The translations under genes were made by a program, and so were the position numbers. The notes under the pieces were generated by a model that saw only the letters and a program-made list of their open reading frames with translations, searched no databases and was not told where the DNA came from. Positions 42,034-50,471 of a DNA stretch of 55,542 nucleotides are shown in pieces. Positions within the stretch are counted from its first letter, which is position 1; each line of letters starts with the position of its first letter. The stretch is from Paracraurococcus lichenis (lineage in GTDB: Bacteria > Pseudomonadota > Alphaproteobacteria > Acetobacterales > Acetobacteraceae), in contig NZ_JAUTWS010000041.1 of NCBI RefSeq assembly GCF_030657435.1, forward strand, positions 1-55,542. The letters are read 5' to 3'.

Positions 42034-43662
42034 CTATTCCGCCGGCGGCCGGGCCGGGCGCAGCGCGGCGGGATGGCGCCGGCGGGGTGCCTCCGGCCGC
42101 GCGGTCAGCACCGCGAGCGGCACGGCGAGCAGCAGCCCGGCCAGCGCCGGCAGCGCCGCGAGCAGCGGGAAGGCCCCGCCCGAGGCGAAGGCCGCGGCCA
42201 GGGCAAGCCCGGCAAGCGTCTGCGGCCCGAAGCGCCGCGCCGCCTCCGCCCAGCCGATCGCCCGCGCCTCGCGCCGCTGCGGCGCCCAGCCGCCGAGGCG
42301 GCGGAGCCCGAGCACCGCGAGCGTCGCCGTGCGCTCCAGCGCCTCCAGCACGTCGAGCAGCAGGCCGAAGAGCAGCGCCTGCCCGAGGCCGCGCGTGCCG
42401 AGGCCGGGGCGCAGCAGCGCCTCCGCGTATCCCGCCAGCGCCGGCAGGTTCGCCGCGGCGAAGCCCGCGAGCAGCAGCGCCAGCAGCAGGTCGCGCGGCG
42501 TCCCCTCGCCGCCGCCGGTCGCCACGTTCAGCGCCGCGAGCGGCAGCAGCGCCAGCCAGGGCGGCGCCAGCGCGTAGTGCAGCACGGCAAGCAGCATCTG
42601 GAACCGCCCGAGCCGGCCGAATTCTGGCCGCCGCAGCAGCCGCAGGTACTGCATGTTGCCCGCCGCCCAGCGCAGGTCGCGGCCGAAGAGCGCCTGCAGG
42701 TCGGGCGGGTGCCGCTCATGGCTGCCGGCGTCGTCCGGCAACACGCGCACGCCCCAGCCCGCGGCGTGCAGCATGGCTGCCTCGGCATGGTCGTGGCTGA
42801 GGATATGCGCGCCGCCCGGCAGCAGCGGCAGGCGCGCGTCGCGGCGGAAGGCGGCAATGCGCAGCAGGGCGTTGTGGCCCCAATAGGGACCTGCCGGCCC
42901 CTGCCACCAGGCCTGCCCGGTGGACCAGATGCGCCCGCCATGCCGGATGCGCAGGCCGAGCAGCCGCGCACAGGCCGTCTCCGCCCCGGTCGGTGCGGTA
43001 TTGGCCTGCAGGATGGCGAGGCCCGGATCCGCCTGCATCACCCGCACCAGGCGCAGCACGGCCGCCGCCGTCATTTCCGAATCCGCGTCCAGCACCAGGG
43101 CGAAGTCGAAGCCCGCGGCGTGACGGTCGAGGAAGTCCATCAGGTTGCCGGCCTTGAAGCCGGTATTCGCCGCCCGCCGCCGGTAGCGCACCGCGCCCGG
43201 CGGGAAGCGCGCGGCGAGGGCGGCGACGGCCGCCGCCTCGGCCGCCGCGTCCGGCCCGGCCGGCGTGTCGGAGAGGATGCCGAGGACGAAGGCATCGCCG
43301 TGTTCGGCTTGCAGGTCGCGCAGCAGCCGGGCCAGCGGCGGCAGCACGGCGCCCATGTCCTCCAGCCGCACGCAGCAGGCGAGCAGCGTGCGGCCCGCGA
43401 CCGGCCCCTCCGCCGCCCGCAGCGCCGGCAGCACCATCGCGTCCGGGTCGCGCGCCAGCAGCCGGATGGCGAGGCCGGCGAGGCCCGTCGCGGCGGCGAG
43501 GCCGAGCCAGGGCGCGTTCACCGCGAGGCAGAGCAGGATCAGCGCCTCCCACACCGTCCAGCCGCCGCCCGCCAGCACCGGCCAGGCCAGGGCCAGCAGG
43601 CCGAGCGTCAGGCCGGCGGTGAGCGCCAGCATGGCGGCGCGGCGCGGACCGAGGCGCTCCAT
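42034..43662 (-). CDS. Family 2 glycosyltransferase, OpgH/MdoH-like
   Basis: 542 residues, shorter than OpgH (~700-850). The catalytic core is clear: FDFALVLDADSEMTAAAVLR with the DxD, GPYWGHNALLRIAAFR, ILSHDHAEAAMLHAAGWGVR and RDLRWAAGNMQYLRLL (the R/Q-x-x-R-W box). Membrane helices lie before and after it. OpgH builds periplasmic beta-glucan from UDP-glucose at the inner membrane; the short form here lacks part of the N-terminal region. Last gene of the ino1 unit, 11 bases after the UDG-like gene. It may transfer a sugar to the cluster product or act independently. Confidence 0.8.
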   Translation of the reverse strand: MERLGPRRAAMLALTAGLTLGLLALAWPVLAGGGWTVWEALILLCLAVNAPWLGLAAATGLAGLAIRLLARDPDAMVLPALRAAEGPVAGRTLLACCVRLEDMGAVLPPLARLLRDLQAEHGDAFVLGILSDTPAGPDAAAEAAAVAALAARFPPGAVRYRRRAANTGFKAGNLMDFLDRHAAGFDFALVLDADSEMTAAAVLRLVRVMQADPGLAILQANTAPTGAETACARLLGLRIRHGGRIWSTGQAWWQGPAGPYWGHNALLRIAAFRRDARLPLLPGGAHILSHDHAEAAMLHAAGWGVRVLPDDAGSHERHPPDLQALFGRDLRWAAGNMQYLRLLRRPEFGRLGRFQMLLAVLHYALAPPWLALLPLAALNVATGGGEGTPRDLLLALLLAGFAAANLPALAGYAEALLRPGLGTRGLGQALLFGLLLDVLEALERTATLAVLGLRRLGGWAPQRREARAIGWAEAARRFGPQTLAGLALAAAFASGGAFPLLAALPALAGLLLAVPLAVLTARPEAPRRRHPAALRPARPPAE

Positions 43663-43673
43663 CGGCTCTGGGC

Positions 43674-44288
43674 TCAGGCGGCGGCGTCCCGGCAGGGCGG
43701 GAGCAGCGCGGCGGCCTCGGCCAGCACCGAGGCGATGAGCGCCGGCACGGCGGGGCTGGTGCAGGTATAGGTCGGGCTCGGATGCGGCATGCGCAGCACC
43801 GGCAGGCCCGGGCGCGCGGCCTGCAGCGCCGGCGCGGCCCGCGCCGCGAAGCGCCCGGCCAGCACCGCGACGGCCAGATGCGGCAGCAATTCCAGCAGCG
43901 GCGGCAGCAGGGCGAGGCCCGCCTCGCGCTCCGCCGCATCCGGCGCGCGGTTGCGGGCGCCGGGGGCGTGGATGAGGAAGGGCACGGCGTTCCAGATCAG
44001 CACCTCCGCCCGCGGGATGGCGGCGAGGAAGCGGCGGAGATTGGCGCCCGTCGGCGTCGGGTTGTCGCGGGAGACGAGGCCGGTCGTGGGCATGGAGGGT
44101 CCCGGCGTCTCGAGCAGCAGGAGCAGCCGCGCGCCGATGCCGCCATCCGCCGGATCGGCATCCGGGACGGCGAGGCCGGTCGTGCAGCGCAGCGCCGCGG
44201 CGAAGCGGGCGAGGGGCGCCATGTGCGGTGCCGCCAGCGCGGCGCGGCGCGCGGCCAGCACGGCGGGATCGGCGAGCGGCGCCGTCAT
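43674..44288 (-). CDS. Uracil-DNA glycosylase-fold protein
   Basis: 204 residues. LLLLLETPGPSMPTTGLVSR recalls the water-activating E.PG block of the UDG superfamily. VLIWNAVPFLIHAPGARNRA matches the central N.VPF motif and PVLRMPHPSPTYT the HPSP loop. No iron-sulfur cysteines of family 4 are visible. Known members excise uracil or bind DNA. Here the gene is locked by ATGA overlap to a PIG-L deacetylase gene inside a biosynthetic-looking unit, so its role may differ from repair. Confidence 0.75.
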   Translation of the reverse strand: MTAPLADPAVLAARRAALAAPHMAPLARFAAALRCTTGLAVPDADPADGGIGARLLLLLETPGPSMPTTGLVSRDNPTPTGANLRRFLAAIPRAEVLIWNAVPFLIHAPGARNRAPDAAEREAGLALLPPLLELLPHLAVAVLAGRFAARAAPALQAARPGLPVLRMPHPSPTYTCTSPAVPALIASVLAEAAALLPPCRDAAA

Positions 44289-45010
44289 GCCGCGGCCTCG
44301 CCCTCGGCGCGGAACTGCTCCAGCGGGCCGGCGGCCGCGAGGGCTTCCGCGAGGCCCGCCGTCCCGCCGAACTGGAAGCCGAGCTGGCTGCGATAGGCGG
44401 CGCAGGCGGCGAGTCGCGCGGTGGCGTCGCCCTCGATCGCGCGTTCGGGCAGGGATGCCATGGCGGCCTCGAAGGGCCGGGCGGGGTGGCTCTGCGGTTT
44501 CAGGCTATAGGGGAAATCCGTCCACCACAGCACCGGCAAGCCCGGCGGCAGCACGGCGCGCAGCGCCCGGACCAGCAGCACATGGTCGACATGCCCGCCG
44601 ATCGCCTGCGGCGCCAGCAGCAGGTCCGGCGCGGGGTCGAGCAGCGGCGCCAGCGCCGCGGCGAGCGGTGCCGCGACATGGTCCGCCGCCAGCGGCGCGG
44701 CGAAGAGTGCGCGCGCATCCCGGTAGCCGCGATGCGGCGCCTCCGGCAGGTCGAGCCAGAGCGGGCGGGCGCCGAGCGCGGCGCAGGCCGCCGCGTCCTC
44801 CGCCCGGCGCAGCGCCATGTAGTCCACCTCCGCGCCGAGGCCCTTGTCGAGCTGGCAGGCCAGGGCGAAGCCGGTCGGGTCCGGCACGCTGCGCGTGAAG
44901 GCGGTGCAGAGCGTCACCGTCCAGCCCCCCGCCGCCAGCCGCGCCAGCGTGCCGCCACAGGAGAAGGCGGCGTCGTCGAGATGCGGCGAGAGGGCGAGGG
45001 CATGCGCCAT
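44285..45010 (-). CDS. PIG-L family N-deacetylase (MshB/BshB-like)
   Basis: 241 residues. LALSPHLDDAAFSCGGTLA carries the zinc-binding H-x-D-D of the PIG-L/LmbE family, and GGHVDHVLLVRALRAVLPP gives the second metal histidine block. Family members remove the acetyl group from GlcNAc linked to inositol (MshB, PIG-L) or malate (BshB). The gene touches the GT4 gene by a TGATG junction and the UDG-like gene by ATGA. Beside ino1 and GT4 it most likely acts on a GlcNAc-inositol or similar N-acetyl sugar; that is inference. Confidence 0.85.
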   Translation of the reverse strand: MAHALALSPHLDDAAFSCGGTLARLAAGGWTVTLCTAFTRSVPDPTGFALACQLDKGLGAEVDYMALRRAEDAAACAALGARPLWLDLPEAPHRGYRDARALFAAPLAADHVAAPLAAALAPLLDPAPDLLLAPQAIGGHVDHVLLVRALRAVLPPGLPVLWWTDFPYSLKPQSHPARPFEAAMASLPERAIEGDATARLAACAAYRSQLGFQFGGTAGLAEALAAAGPLEQFRAEGEAAA

Positions 45011-46251
45011 CACAGCAGATGCGGCTGGGCGCGGAAGCGGCAGGCGGCGTCGCGCGGCAGCACGGGGTCGAAGCCGGTCCTCGGCGCCTGCCCGCGCACC
45101 GCCTCGTAAACCTGCATGATCTGCCGGCCCACGGCTTCCCAGGAATAGGTGCGGCGGCATTCCTCCAGCGCCGTCGCGGCGAGGCGGCGGCGGAGCGGCG
45201 CATCCTCGATGATGCGGCGGAGCGCCTGCGCCTGCGCCGGGATGTCGCCGGGCTGCACCAGCAGGCCGTTCTCCTCGTTCCGCAGGCAATCGACGACGCC
45301 GACGGCGTAGCAGGCGACGGAGGGCAGGCCGCTCGCCATGGCTTCCAGGATGGTGTTGCTGAAGCCCTCGGCATAGGTCGGGCTGACGAAGACGTCGGCC
45401 TCCCGGTAGAGCGGCGGCGCGGCGTCGTAATCGGCATAGCCGCTGAAGCGGACCGGCACGCCGAGCTCCTGCGCCAGCGCCTGGGTCGAATCATGGTCCG
45501 GGCCGATGCCGGAGACTGTGGCGGCGAAGGGCACACCCTGGTCCTGCAGGATGCGCAGTGCCTGCATGAAGTCGAGCGAGCCTTTCCGCCGGTCGACGCG
45601 GCCATGGTAGAGCAGCCGCACCGGATCCGCCGCCTGGCCCGGGACATGCCCGGGCGCGGGATGGAAGCGGGAGGTATCGACCGCGCCGGGCACGATGGTG
45701 AAGATCTGCCGCGGCACCTGCAGCCGTTCGACCACCTCGTGGGCGAAGCTCTCGCAGCCGATCAGCAGCGCATTGGCGTTGTTCAGCACGTTCAGCATGC
45801 CGAGGCGATGCGTCTCGCAGCAGGAGCCGACCCAGTGGCCGTCGCCGCCCTGAATGGAGACGACGGTCGGGATGCCGATCTGCCGCGCCGCCAGCAGCAC
45901 CGCCCAGCCATTGGGGTAGCCGTATTGCGCGTGCAGCAGATCGAAGGGCTGCTTGCGGTGCTCGACCAGGATGGTGTCCACCATGTCCTGCACATCGCGC
46001 TCGAAATCCGCGCCGCCCGGCTCGGCAAAGGCCTCCTCGCCGAGCGACTGCCGGCCGATGACGGTCACGCCGGGCACGGGCGGCGGCGGGCCGCCGCCAT
46101 AGACGCGCGTGCCCGTGGGGTCGCCGCGGTACTGGCTGACCATGGTGACGTCATGGCCCGCCGCGACGAGCTGGCGCAGCAGGTTCACGGCATAGACGCT
46201 CATCCCGCTGATGGCGGGGAAGAAGCGGCGGGAGCAGAAGAGAATTCTCAT
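45010..46251 (-). CDS. Family 4 glycosyltransferase (MshA-like)
   Basis: 413 residues. RRFFPAISGMSVYAVNLLRQ is the glycine-rich acceptor-side start of GT4 enzymes; VRLLYHGRVDRRKGSLDFMQ opens the C-terminal Rossmann half. SPTYAEGFSNTILEAMASGL holds the E-x7-E nucleotide-sugar motif. MshA of this family joins GlcNAc to inositol-3-phosphate; others use many acceptors. The ATGA overlap with the TIM-barrel gene and the next gene being a PIG-L deacetylase recall the mshA/mshB pair. The acceptor is inferred from context only. Confidence 0.88.
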   Translation of the reverse strand: MRILFCSRRFFPAISGMSVYAVNLLRQLVAAGHDVTMVSQYRGDPTGTRVYGGGPPPPVPGVTVIGRQSLGEEAFAEPGGADFERDVQDMVDTILVEHRKQPFDLLHAQYGYPNGWAVLLAARQIGIPTVVSIQGGDGHWVGSCCETHRLGMLNVLNNANALLIGCESFAHEVVERLQVPRQIFTIVPGAVDTSRFHPAPGHVPGQAADPVRLLYHGRVDRRKGSLDFMQALRILQDQGVPFAATVSGIGPDHDSTQALAQELGVPVRFSGYADYDAAPPLYREADVFVSPTYAEGFSNTILEAMASGLPSVACYAVGVVDCLRNEENGLLVQPGDIPAQAQALRRIIEDAPLRRRLAATALEECRRTYSWEAVGRQIMQVYEAVRGQAPRTGFDPVLPRDAACRFRAQPHLL

Positions 46252-47153
46252 TGTTTGCGTTCCTCCCGGCACCGCAGCAGCCAGTCCAGCGACTGCGGGA
46301 TCATCCTGTCGGCGCGGTGGCTCTCCCGCGACAGCTCCACGCAGACCAGGCGCGTGAATCCGATGGCCTCCAGCTCATCGAGGCAGCCACCGATGTCCAT
46401 GTCGCCCTCGCCGAAGGGCAGGTGGGTGTGGTCGCCGCGGCGCATGTCCTCGATGGCGACGGTGCCGATATGCGGTGCGAATTCCCGCACCGCCTCGGGC
46501 GGCTCGCGCTCCTGCGTCACCAGGCAGTGGCCAAGGTCGAGGGCGAGCTTCAGCGCGGGAAGCTGCTGCTGCAGCAGCGCCCAGTCGTCCAGCGTCTCCA
46601 CCAGCATGCCCGGCTCCGGCTCGAGCGCCGCCGTCACGCCGTGCTTCGCCGCGTAGTCCAGCACCTGCGCGACGCCCTCCAGCAGCCATTGCCCGGCCTC
46701 GCCGCGGTCGACGCCCGGCAGCGGCACGCCGGCCCAGAAGGAGACCGCCTCGGCGCCCAGGATCCGGCCAATATCGATGGCGCGCTGCAGGAAGGCGACG
46801 CGGCGGGCGCGGCCCTCCGGGTTCGGCGTCAGCAGCGTCGGCTCGTGCTTGCGCCGGGGGTCGAGCAGGAAGCGTGCCCCGGTCTCGATGACGCAGCCGA
46901 GGTTGCGGGCGTGCAGATCGCGCGCCAGCGCCTCCGTCCGCTGCACCCAGCCATCCTCCAGTGGATCGAGGTGATGGTGATCCAGCGTCAGCGCGATGCC
47001 GTCATAACCGGCGATGCCGATCAGCGCGACCGCGTCCGACAGCCGGTGGTTGGCCGCACCATTGGTGTTGTAAGCGAAGCGCAACCCGCCGGTCGGCTGC
47101 GGCGCCGGATCCGTGGCGCCGAGCTCCGGCGCGGGTTCGACGGCCTCGCTCAT
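46248..47153 (-). CDS. Xylose-isomerase-like TIM-barrel protein (sugar phosphate isomerase/epimerase family)
   Basis: 301 residues. The family start LRFAYNTNGAANHRLSDAVA is followed by metal-site strands: TAALEPEPGMLVE (Glu), LKLALDLGHC (Asp/His), VAIEDMRRGDHTHLPFGEGD (Asp, His) and VCVELSRESHRA (Glu). Related enzymes include inosose dehydratase IolE, inosose isomerase IolI and EboE. In an inositol cluster a role in rearranging or dehydrating an inosose is plausible but unproven. It has ATGA overlaps on both sides. Confidence 0.82.
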   Translation of the reverse strand: MSEAVEPAPELGATDPAPQPTGGLRFAYNTNGAANHRLSDAVALIGIAGYDGIALTLDHHHLDPLEDGWVQRTEALARDLHARNLGCVIETGARFLLDPRRKHEPTLLTPNPEGRARRVAFLQRAIDIGRILGAEAVSFWAGVPLPGVDRGEAGQWLLEGVAQVLDYAAKHGVTAALEPEPGMLVETLDDWALLQQQLPALKLALDLGHCLVTQEREPPEAVREFAPHIGTVAIEDMRRGDHTHLPFGEGDMDIGGCLDELEAIGFTRLVCVELSRESHRADRMIPQSLDWLLRCREERKQ

Positions 47154-48619
47154 GCCGCGCGCCGCTGGCGATGGAGCTGCGCCGAGAAGGGCCCGCTCTC
47201 CCGGTAGAGCGGATAGAGCGAGCCGACGATCCGGTCGGCCTCGGCCGCATCGAACCAGGCCGGGCCGCCGGCGCGCGCCTCATCCTCGGGCCGGAGGCGC
47301 ACGCGGCGCGCGCCGTCGCGCGGCGCGTCGAGGATCAGCGGATCCTGCCGCGCCCGCAGGCGCCGGACGCCGCGCCAGCCGATGCGGTGGTAGCTCATCG
47401 TCTCGCTCTCGAGCCCCGGGACAATGGTCTTCACCACCTTCACCGGGCCGCGGGCGGGCGAGCAGTCGACGACGATCGGCTCGAGCGTCTCGGCCGCGAG
47501 GCGCTGCACCAGCAGGTCCAGCCGGGCGCCGCTATCGGCGATGCCCGCGGCGGGCACGGTCGGCAGGTCCGAGAGCCTCACCCGCCGCCGTTCGGCGAAG
47601 ACGCTGCCGCCGAGGCGCCGGCGCAGCTCGGCCGCATCCTGGCCGACCCATTCCGCCATGGCCTCCAGCGCGCGGTTCTCCTCCTCCTCCAGCATCGCCA
47701 CCTTCATCTGCCGCTCGACATAGTCGCGCGGCATGGCGGCGGAGACGGTCTCGATCGGCCCATGCGTCGCCGCCTTGCGGGCGCGCGAGCCGCAGAACTC
47801 CAGCAGCGCCTTGCGCAGGGACCGCGCGCGGTCGGGATGCGCCGCCTCGCCGCAGCTCGTCACCTGCACCGGCGCCGTCGGCTCGCCCTGGTCGTCGCCC
47901 ACGACATAGAGGTTGGGAATGCCGAAATCGGTGCAGGCCAGCTTGATGCGCACCCCGATGCCGAGCCGGCCGAGATGCTCGAGCAGCGCCGCGACATCCT
48001 CCTCCTCCACCGCGTCGGGCTCGACCACCACGCCCTGGTCGAGGGCGCGGTAGGTCACGACATTGCCGTCGCGCTGCAGCGCCTCCATCAGCCCGTGCGC
48101 GATGGCATGCGGCAGGTCGAAGCCGGCGCCGAGGCCGTTGGTGATGGGCGTGATCAGCCGCGGCTTCTCCTCGCCGAGCTGATAGGGATAGGCGGCGACC
48201 CATTCGCGCGGGACCAGCACCGGCTCGCCCGAGAGGCGCTGCCCCCATACCCAGGTCAGCGGCATCTCGGGCGAATAGGCGCTGCCGGCCGGCAGGCAGA
48301 GGGTCAGCGGATCGACGACGCCGCGCTCGCCATGCCGCCGCACCAGCTCGGCACGGGAGCCGAGGATGCGCTCCGCCTGCTTCACCCAGGCATGGACATG
48401 CACCTCCTCGCAGAGCTCGCCGAGCGCGCCGACCTCGGCCTCGATCGGCTGGAAGCCGTAGCCATAGCCGATGGTCGCGGGCTCGTCGGGCAGGATCAGG
48501 TTGGCCTGCACCACGGGGATGCCGGTGCGGTCGAGCTGGTCGATGCGGAAGATCGAGACATGGCCGGTCCGCGGCATCGATTCGCGGAAGGCCTTGGCGA
48601 CCTCGTGCAGGTCGGTCAT
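47150..48619 (-). CDS. YcaO-domain protein
   Basis: 489 residues. IGYGYGFQPIEAEVGALGEL begins the YcaO ATP-binding domain (GKG.....A..GE..E layout). LPAGSAYSPEMPLTWVWGQR, LSGEPVLVPREWV, ITNGLGAGFDLPHAIAHGLM and EALQRD form the central signature, and PVQVTSCGEAAHPDRARSLR follows. YcaO enzymes phosphorylate an amide to make azolines, thioamides or amidines. No E1-like or TfuA partner and no short precursor-peptide gene is adjacent. ATGA overlaps join it to the MBL and TIM-barrel genes. Its substrate here is unknown. Confidence 0.82.
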   Translation of the reverse strand: MTDLHEVAKAFRESMPRTGHVSIFRIDQLDRTGIPVVQANLILPDEPATIGYGYGFQPIEAEVGALGELCEEVHVHAWVKQAERILGSRAELVRRHGERGVVDPLTLCLPAGSAYSPEMPLTWVWGQRLSGEPVLVPREWVAAYPYQLGEEKPRLITPITNGLGAGFDLPHAIAHGLMEALQRDGNVVTYRALDQGVVVEPDAVEEEDVAALLEHLGRLGIGVRIKLACTDFGIPNLYVVGDDQGEPTAPVQVTSCGEAAHPDRARSLRKALLEFCGSRARKAATHGPIETVSAAMPRDYVERQMKVAMLEEEENRALEAMAEWVGQDAAELRRRLGGSVFAERRRVRLSDLPTVPAAGIADSGARLDLLVQRLAAETLEPIVVDCSPARGPVKVVKTIVPGLESETMSYHRIGWRGVRRLRARQDPLILDAPRDGARRVRLRPEDEARAGGPAWFDAAEADRIVGSLYPLYRESGPFSAQLHRQRRAA

Positions 48620-49464
48620 CGCGTCGCTCTCCTGCGCAGTTCGTCGATGGGGATGTGCCGCACGCCGGGCGGGCCGCGGAGCTGGTCGTCCAGCACGGCG
48701 AGCGCGATGTCGCGCGTGACGCCGGGGGCGCGCTCGAAGGGCGTGCAGACCGTGTCGAAGTCGAGCGGCTCGATCACCGCGCGGTAACGGCGGATCTCGG
48801 CCGGCGTCAGCGGGATCGACTTGTGGAAGGCCTTGTGCGTCGAGACGGCCAGGCTGTTGCCCTCGGCGTCCTGGTCCACCTTGAAGGCATCGCCGCAGAA
48901 GAGGATGCGGCGGTTGGCATCGTGCAGCACGGCCTGGCCCTCGTAATGGCCGCCGACATGGTACAGCGTCAGGCCCGGGCGCAGCTCCAGTGCCTCGTCA
49001 TAGGGCCAGGTGACGCGGAAGGCCTTGGTGAGGCGCAGGTCCTCCTTCTGGATCGCCAGCACCTCGGGCTTGAACACGTCCTGCAACTGCCACAGCGCGC
49101 CGTAGCCATGCACATGCGACGCGGCGAGAAAGCGGATGCCGCCGAGGCGGTCGATCTCCGCCAGCATCGCATCGGTGTAGAAGGGCGCGGCCTCGAAGGC
49201 GATGTTCCCCTCGGGGTGCAGCAGCAGCCAGCCCGTGCCGTTGAGGCCGTAGCCCGGCACGATGGAGAAGGCGACCATGTCGCGGTCCAGCCTCCGCCAG
49301 CGCCCCTCGCGGATGGAGGCGCGCACCTCGGCGGGCGGCAGGAAGCGCCAGCCATCCTCGGGCAGGTCATTGCGCGTGTCCGTGCAGACCGGGCAGTCCG
49401 GCGGCGCGGCGAAGTAACGCTGCCAATGGCCGCAATTGGCGCAGGACCAGGGTGTCAGCGGCAT
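48616..49464 (-). CDS. Metallo-beta-lactamase-fold protein with N-terminal zinc ribbon
   Basis: 282 residues. A rubredoxin-like knuckle comes first: Cys8-x2-Cys11 (WSCANCGHW) and Cys24-x2-Cys27 (DCPVCTD). The MBL core has SIVPGYGLNGTGWLLLHPEG, FLAASHVHGYGALWQLQDVF, LYHVGGHYEGQAVLHDANRR and ILFCGDAF. In the usual HxHxDH motif only the first two histidines remain (HVHGYGALW), so the metal site is altered or mononuclear. It starts 10 bases inside the end of the oxidoreductase gene and overlaps ycaO by ATGA. Confidence 0.8.
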   Translation of the reverse strand: MPLTPWSCANCGHWQRYFAAPPDCPVCTDTRNDLPEDGWRFLPPAEVRASIREGRWRRLDRDMVAFSIVPGYGLNGTGWLLLHPEGNIAFEAAPFYTDAMLAEIDRLGGIRFLAASHVHGYGALWQLQDVFKPEVLAIQKEDLRLTKAFRVTWPYDEALELRPGLTLYHVGGHYEGQAVLHDANRRILFCGDAFKVDQDAEGNSLAVSTHKAFHKSIPLTPAEIRRYRAVIEPLDFDTVCTPFERAPGVTRDIALAVLDDQLRGPPGVRHIPIDELRRRATR

Positions 49465-50471
49465 GATGCCTCCCCATAGGCCCGGGCAAGGAGCCGCATG
49501 GTGTGGATGTCGCGCTCCAGGCAGAACAGCCGCGGGTGCTCCTCGCCGCGGAGCCAGCGGGCGAAGGCGGCCATCTGCCGCGCGAAGGGGGAGGCGCCTG
49601 CCTCCGGCACCGGCAGCGGCGCGGACAGGCCCAAGCGGCCGTCGATGCGCGTCACGCAGCCACCGGCGCTCTGGCCCATGGTCCGCTCTGCCAGCAATTG
49701 CCCTGTCGTGCCCAGCACCTCCAGCCGCCGGCGCGGCAGGCCCTCGGGGCAGTTGTAGGCGACATGCATCTGCACCAGCACGCCGGAGGCGGTGTGGCCG
49801 ATCAGCAGCGCGCCGTCATCCACGGCGTAGCGCTGCACGCGGTGCTGGGTCAGGGCCGCGATCTCGACCACCGGCTCGCCCAGCAGGTGGTCGACCAGGT
49901 CGATGCCATGCGGCGCCAGGTCCATCAGCGCGCCGCCGCCCGCCCGCGCCGGATCGGCCCGCCAGTTGTCCGCCGCCCAGCCGGCATCGACCCAGCAGGC
50001 ATAGGCGATGCGCACCGCCGTCACCGTGCCGATGGCGCCGGCGGCGATGGCATCGCGCATCGCCACATGCGCGGGATGGTGGCGCTGGTCGAAGGCGGTG
50101 CCGTAGGGAATGCCGGCGCGGCGCACCGCCGCCGCCATCGCTTCGGCCTCCGCCAGGCTCGCGGCCATCGGCTTCTCGCAGAGCACGGGCTTGCCGGACG
50201 CCGCCGCCGCCTCCACCGCCGCGCGGTGCAGGTGGTTGGGCGTCGCGACATAGACCGCCTGCACCTCCGGATCGTCCAGCAGCGCGCGCAGGTCGGCTGC
50301 GGCGCGCGCGCCGAGGCCCGCGGCGTGGCGGCGCGCGCCGGCATCCGGATCGGCGACCGAGACCAGCCGCCCGCCGGCGGCCAGCAGCCCGGGCACGGCA
50401 TAGTCCCGCGCCACCCAGCCATAGCCGATGACGCCCCAGCCGAGCGATGCGGTGCCGACGGCGTCCAGCAT
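49455..50471 (-). CDS. Gfo/Idh/MocA family oxidoreductase
   Basis: 338 residues. The Rossmann start GWGVIGYGWVARDYAVPGLL, AVYVATPNHLHRAAVEAAAA, the CEKPMA motif with the catalytic Lys, and GGGALMDLAPHGIDLVDHLL with the substrate-binding His define the family, which includes inositol 2-dehydrogenase. It is NAD(P)-dependent and cytoplasmic. With ino1 in the same unit, oxidation of an inositol hydroxyl to an inosose is a fair guess. It meets the methyltransferase gene in a TGATG junction. Confidence 0.87.
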   Translation of the reverse strand: MLDAVGTASLGWGVIGYGWVARDYAVPGLLAAGGRLVSVADPDAGARRHAAGLGARAAADLRALLDDPEVQAVYVATPNHLHRAAVEAAAASGKPVLCEKPMAASLAEAEAMAAAVRRAGIPYGTAFDQRHHPAHVAMRDAIAAGAIGTVTAVRIAYACWVDAGWAADNWRADPARAGGGALMDLAPHGIDLVDHLLGEPVVEIAALTQHRVQRYAVDDGALLIGHTASGVLVQMHVAYNCPEGLPRRRLEVLGTTGQLLAERTMGQSAGGCVTRIDGRLGLSAPLPVPEAGASPFARQMAAFARWLRGEEHPRLFCLERDIHTMRLLARAYGEASCR

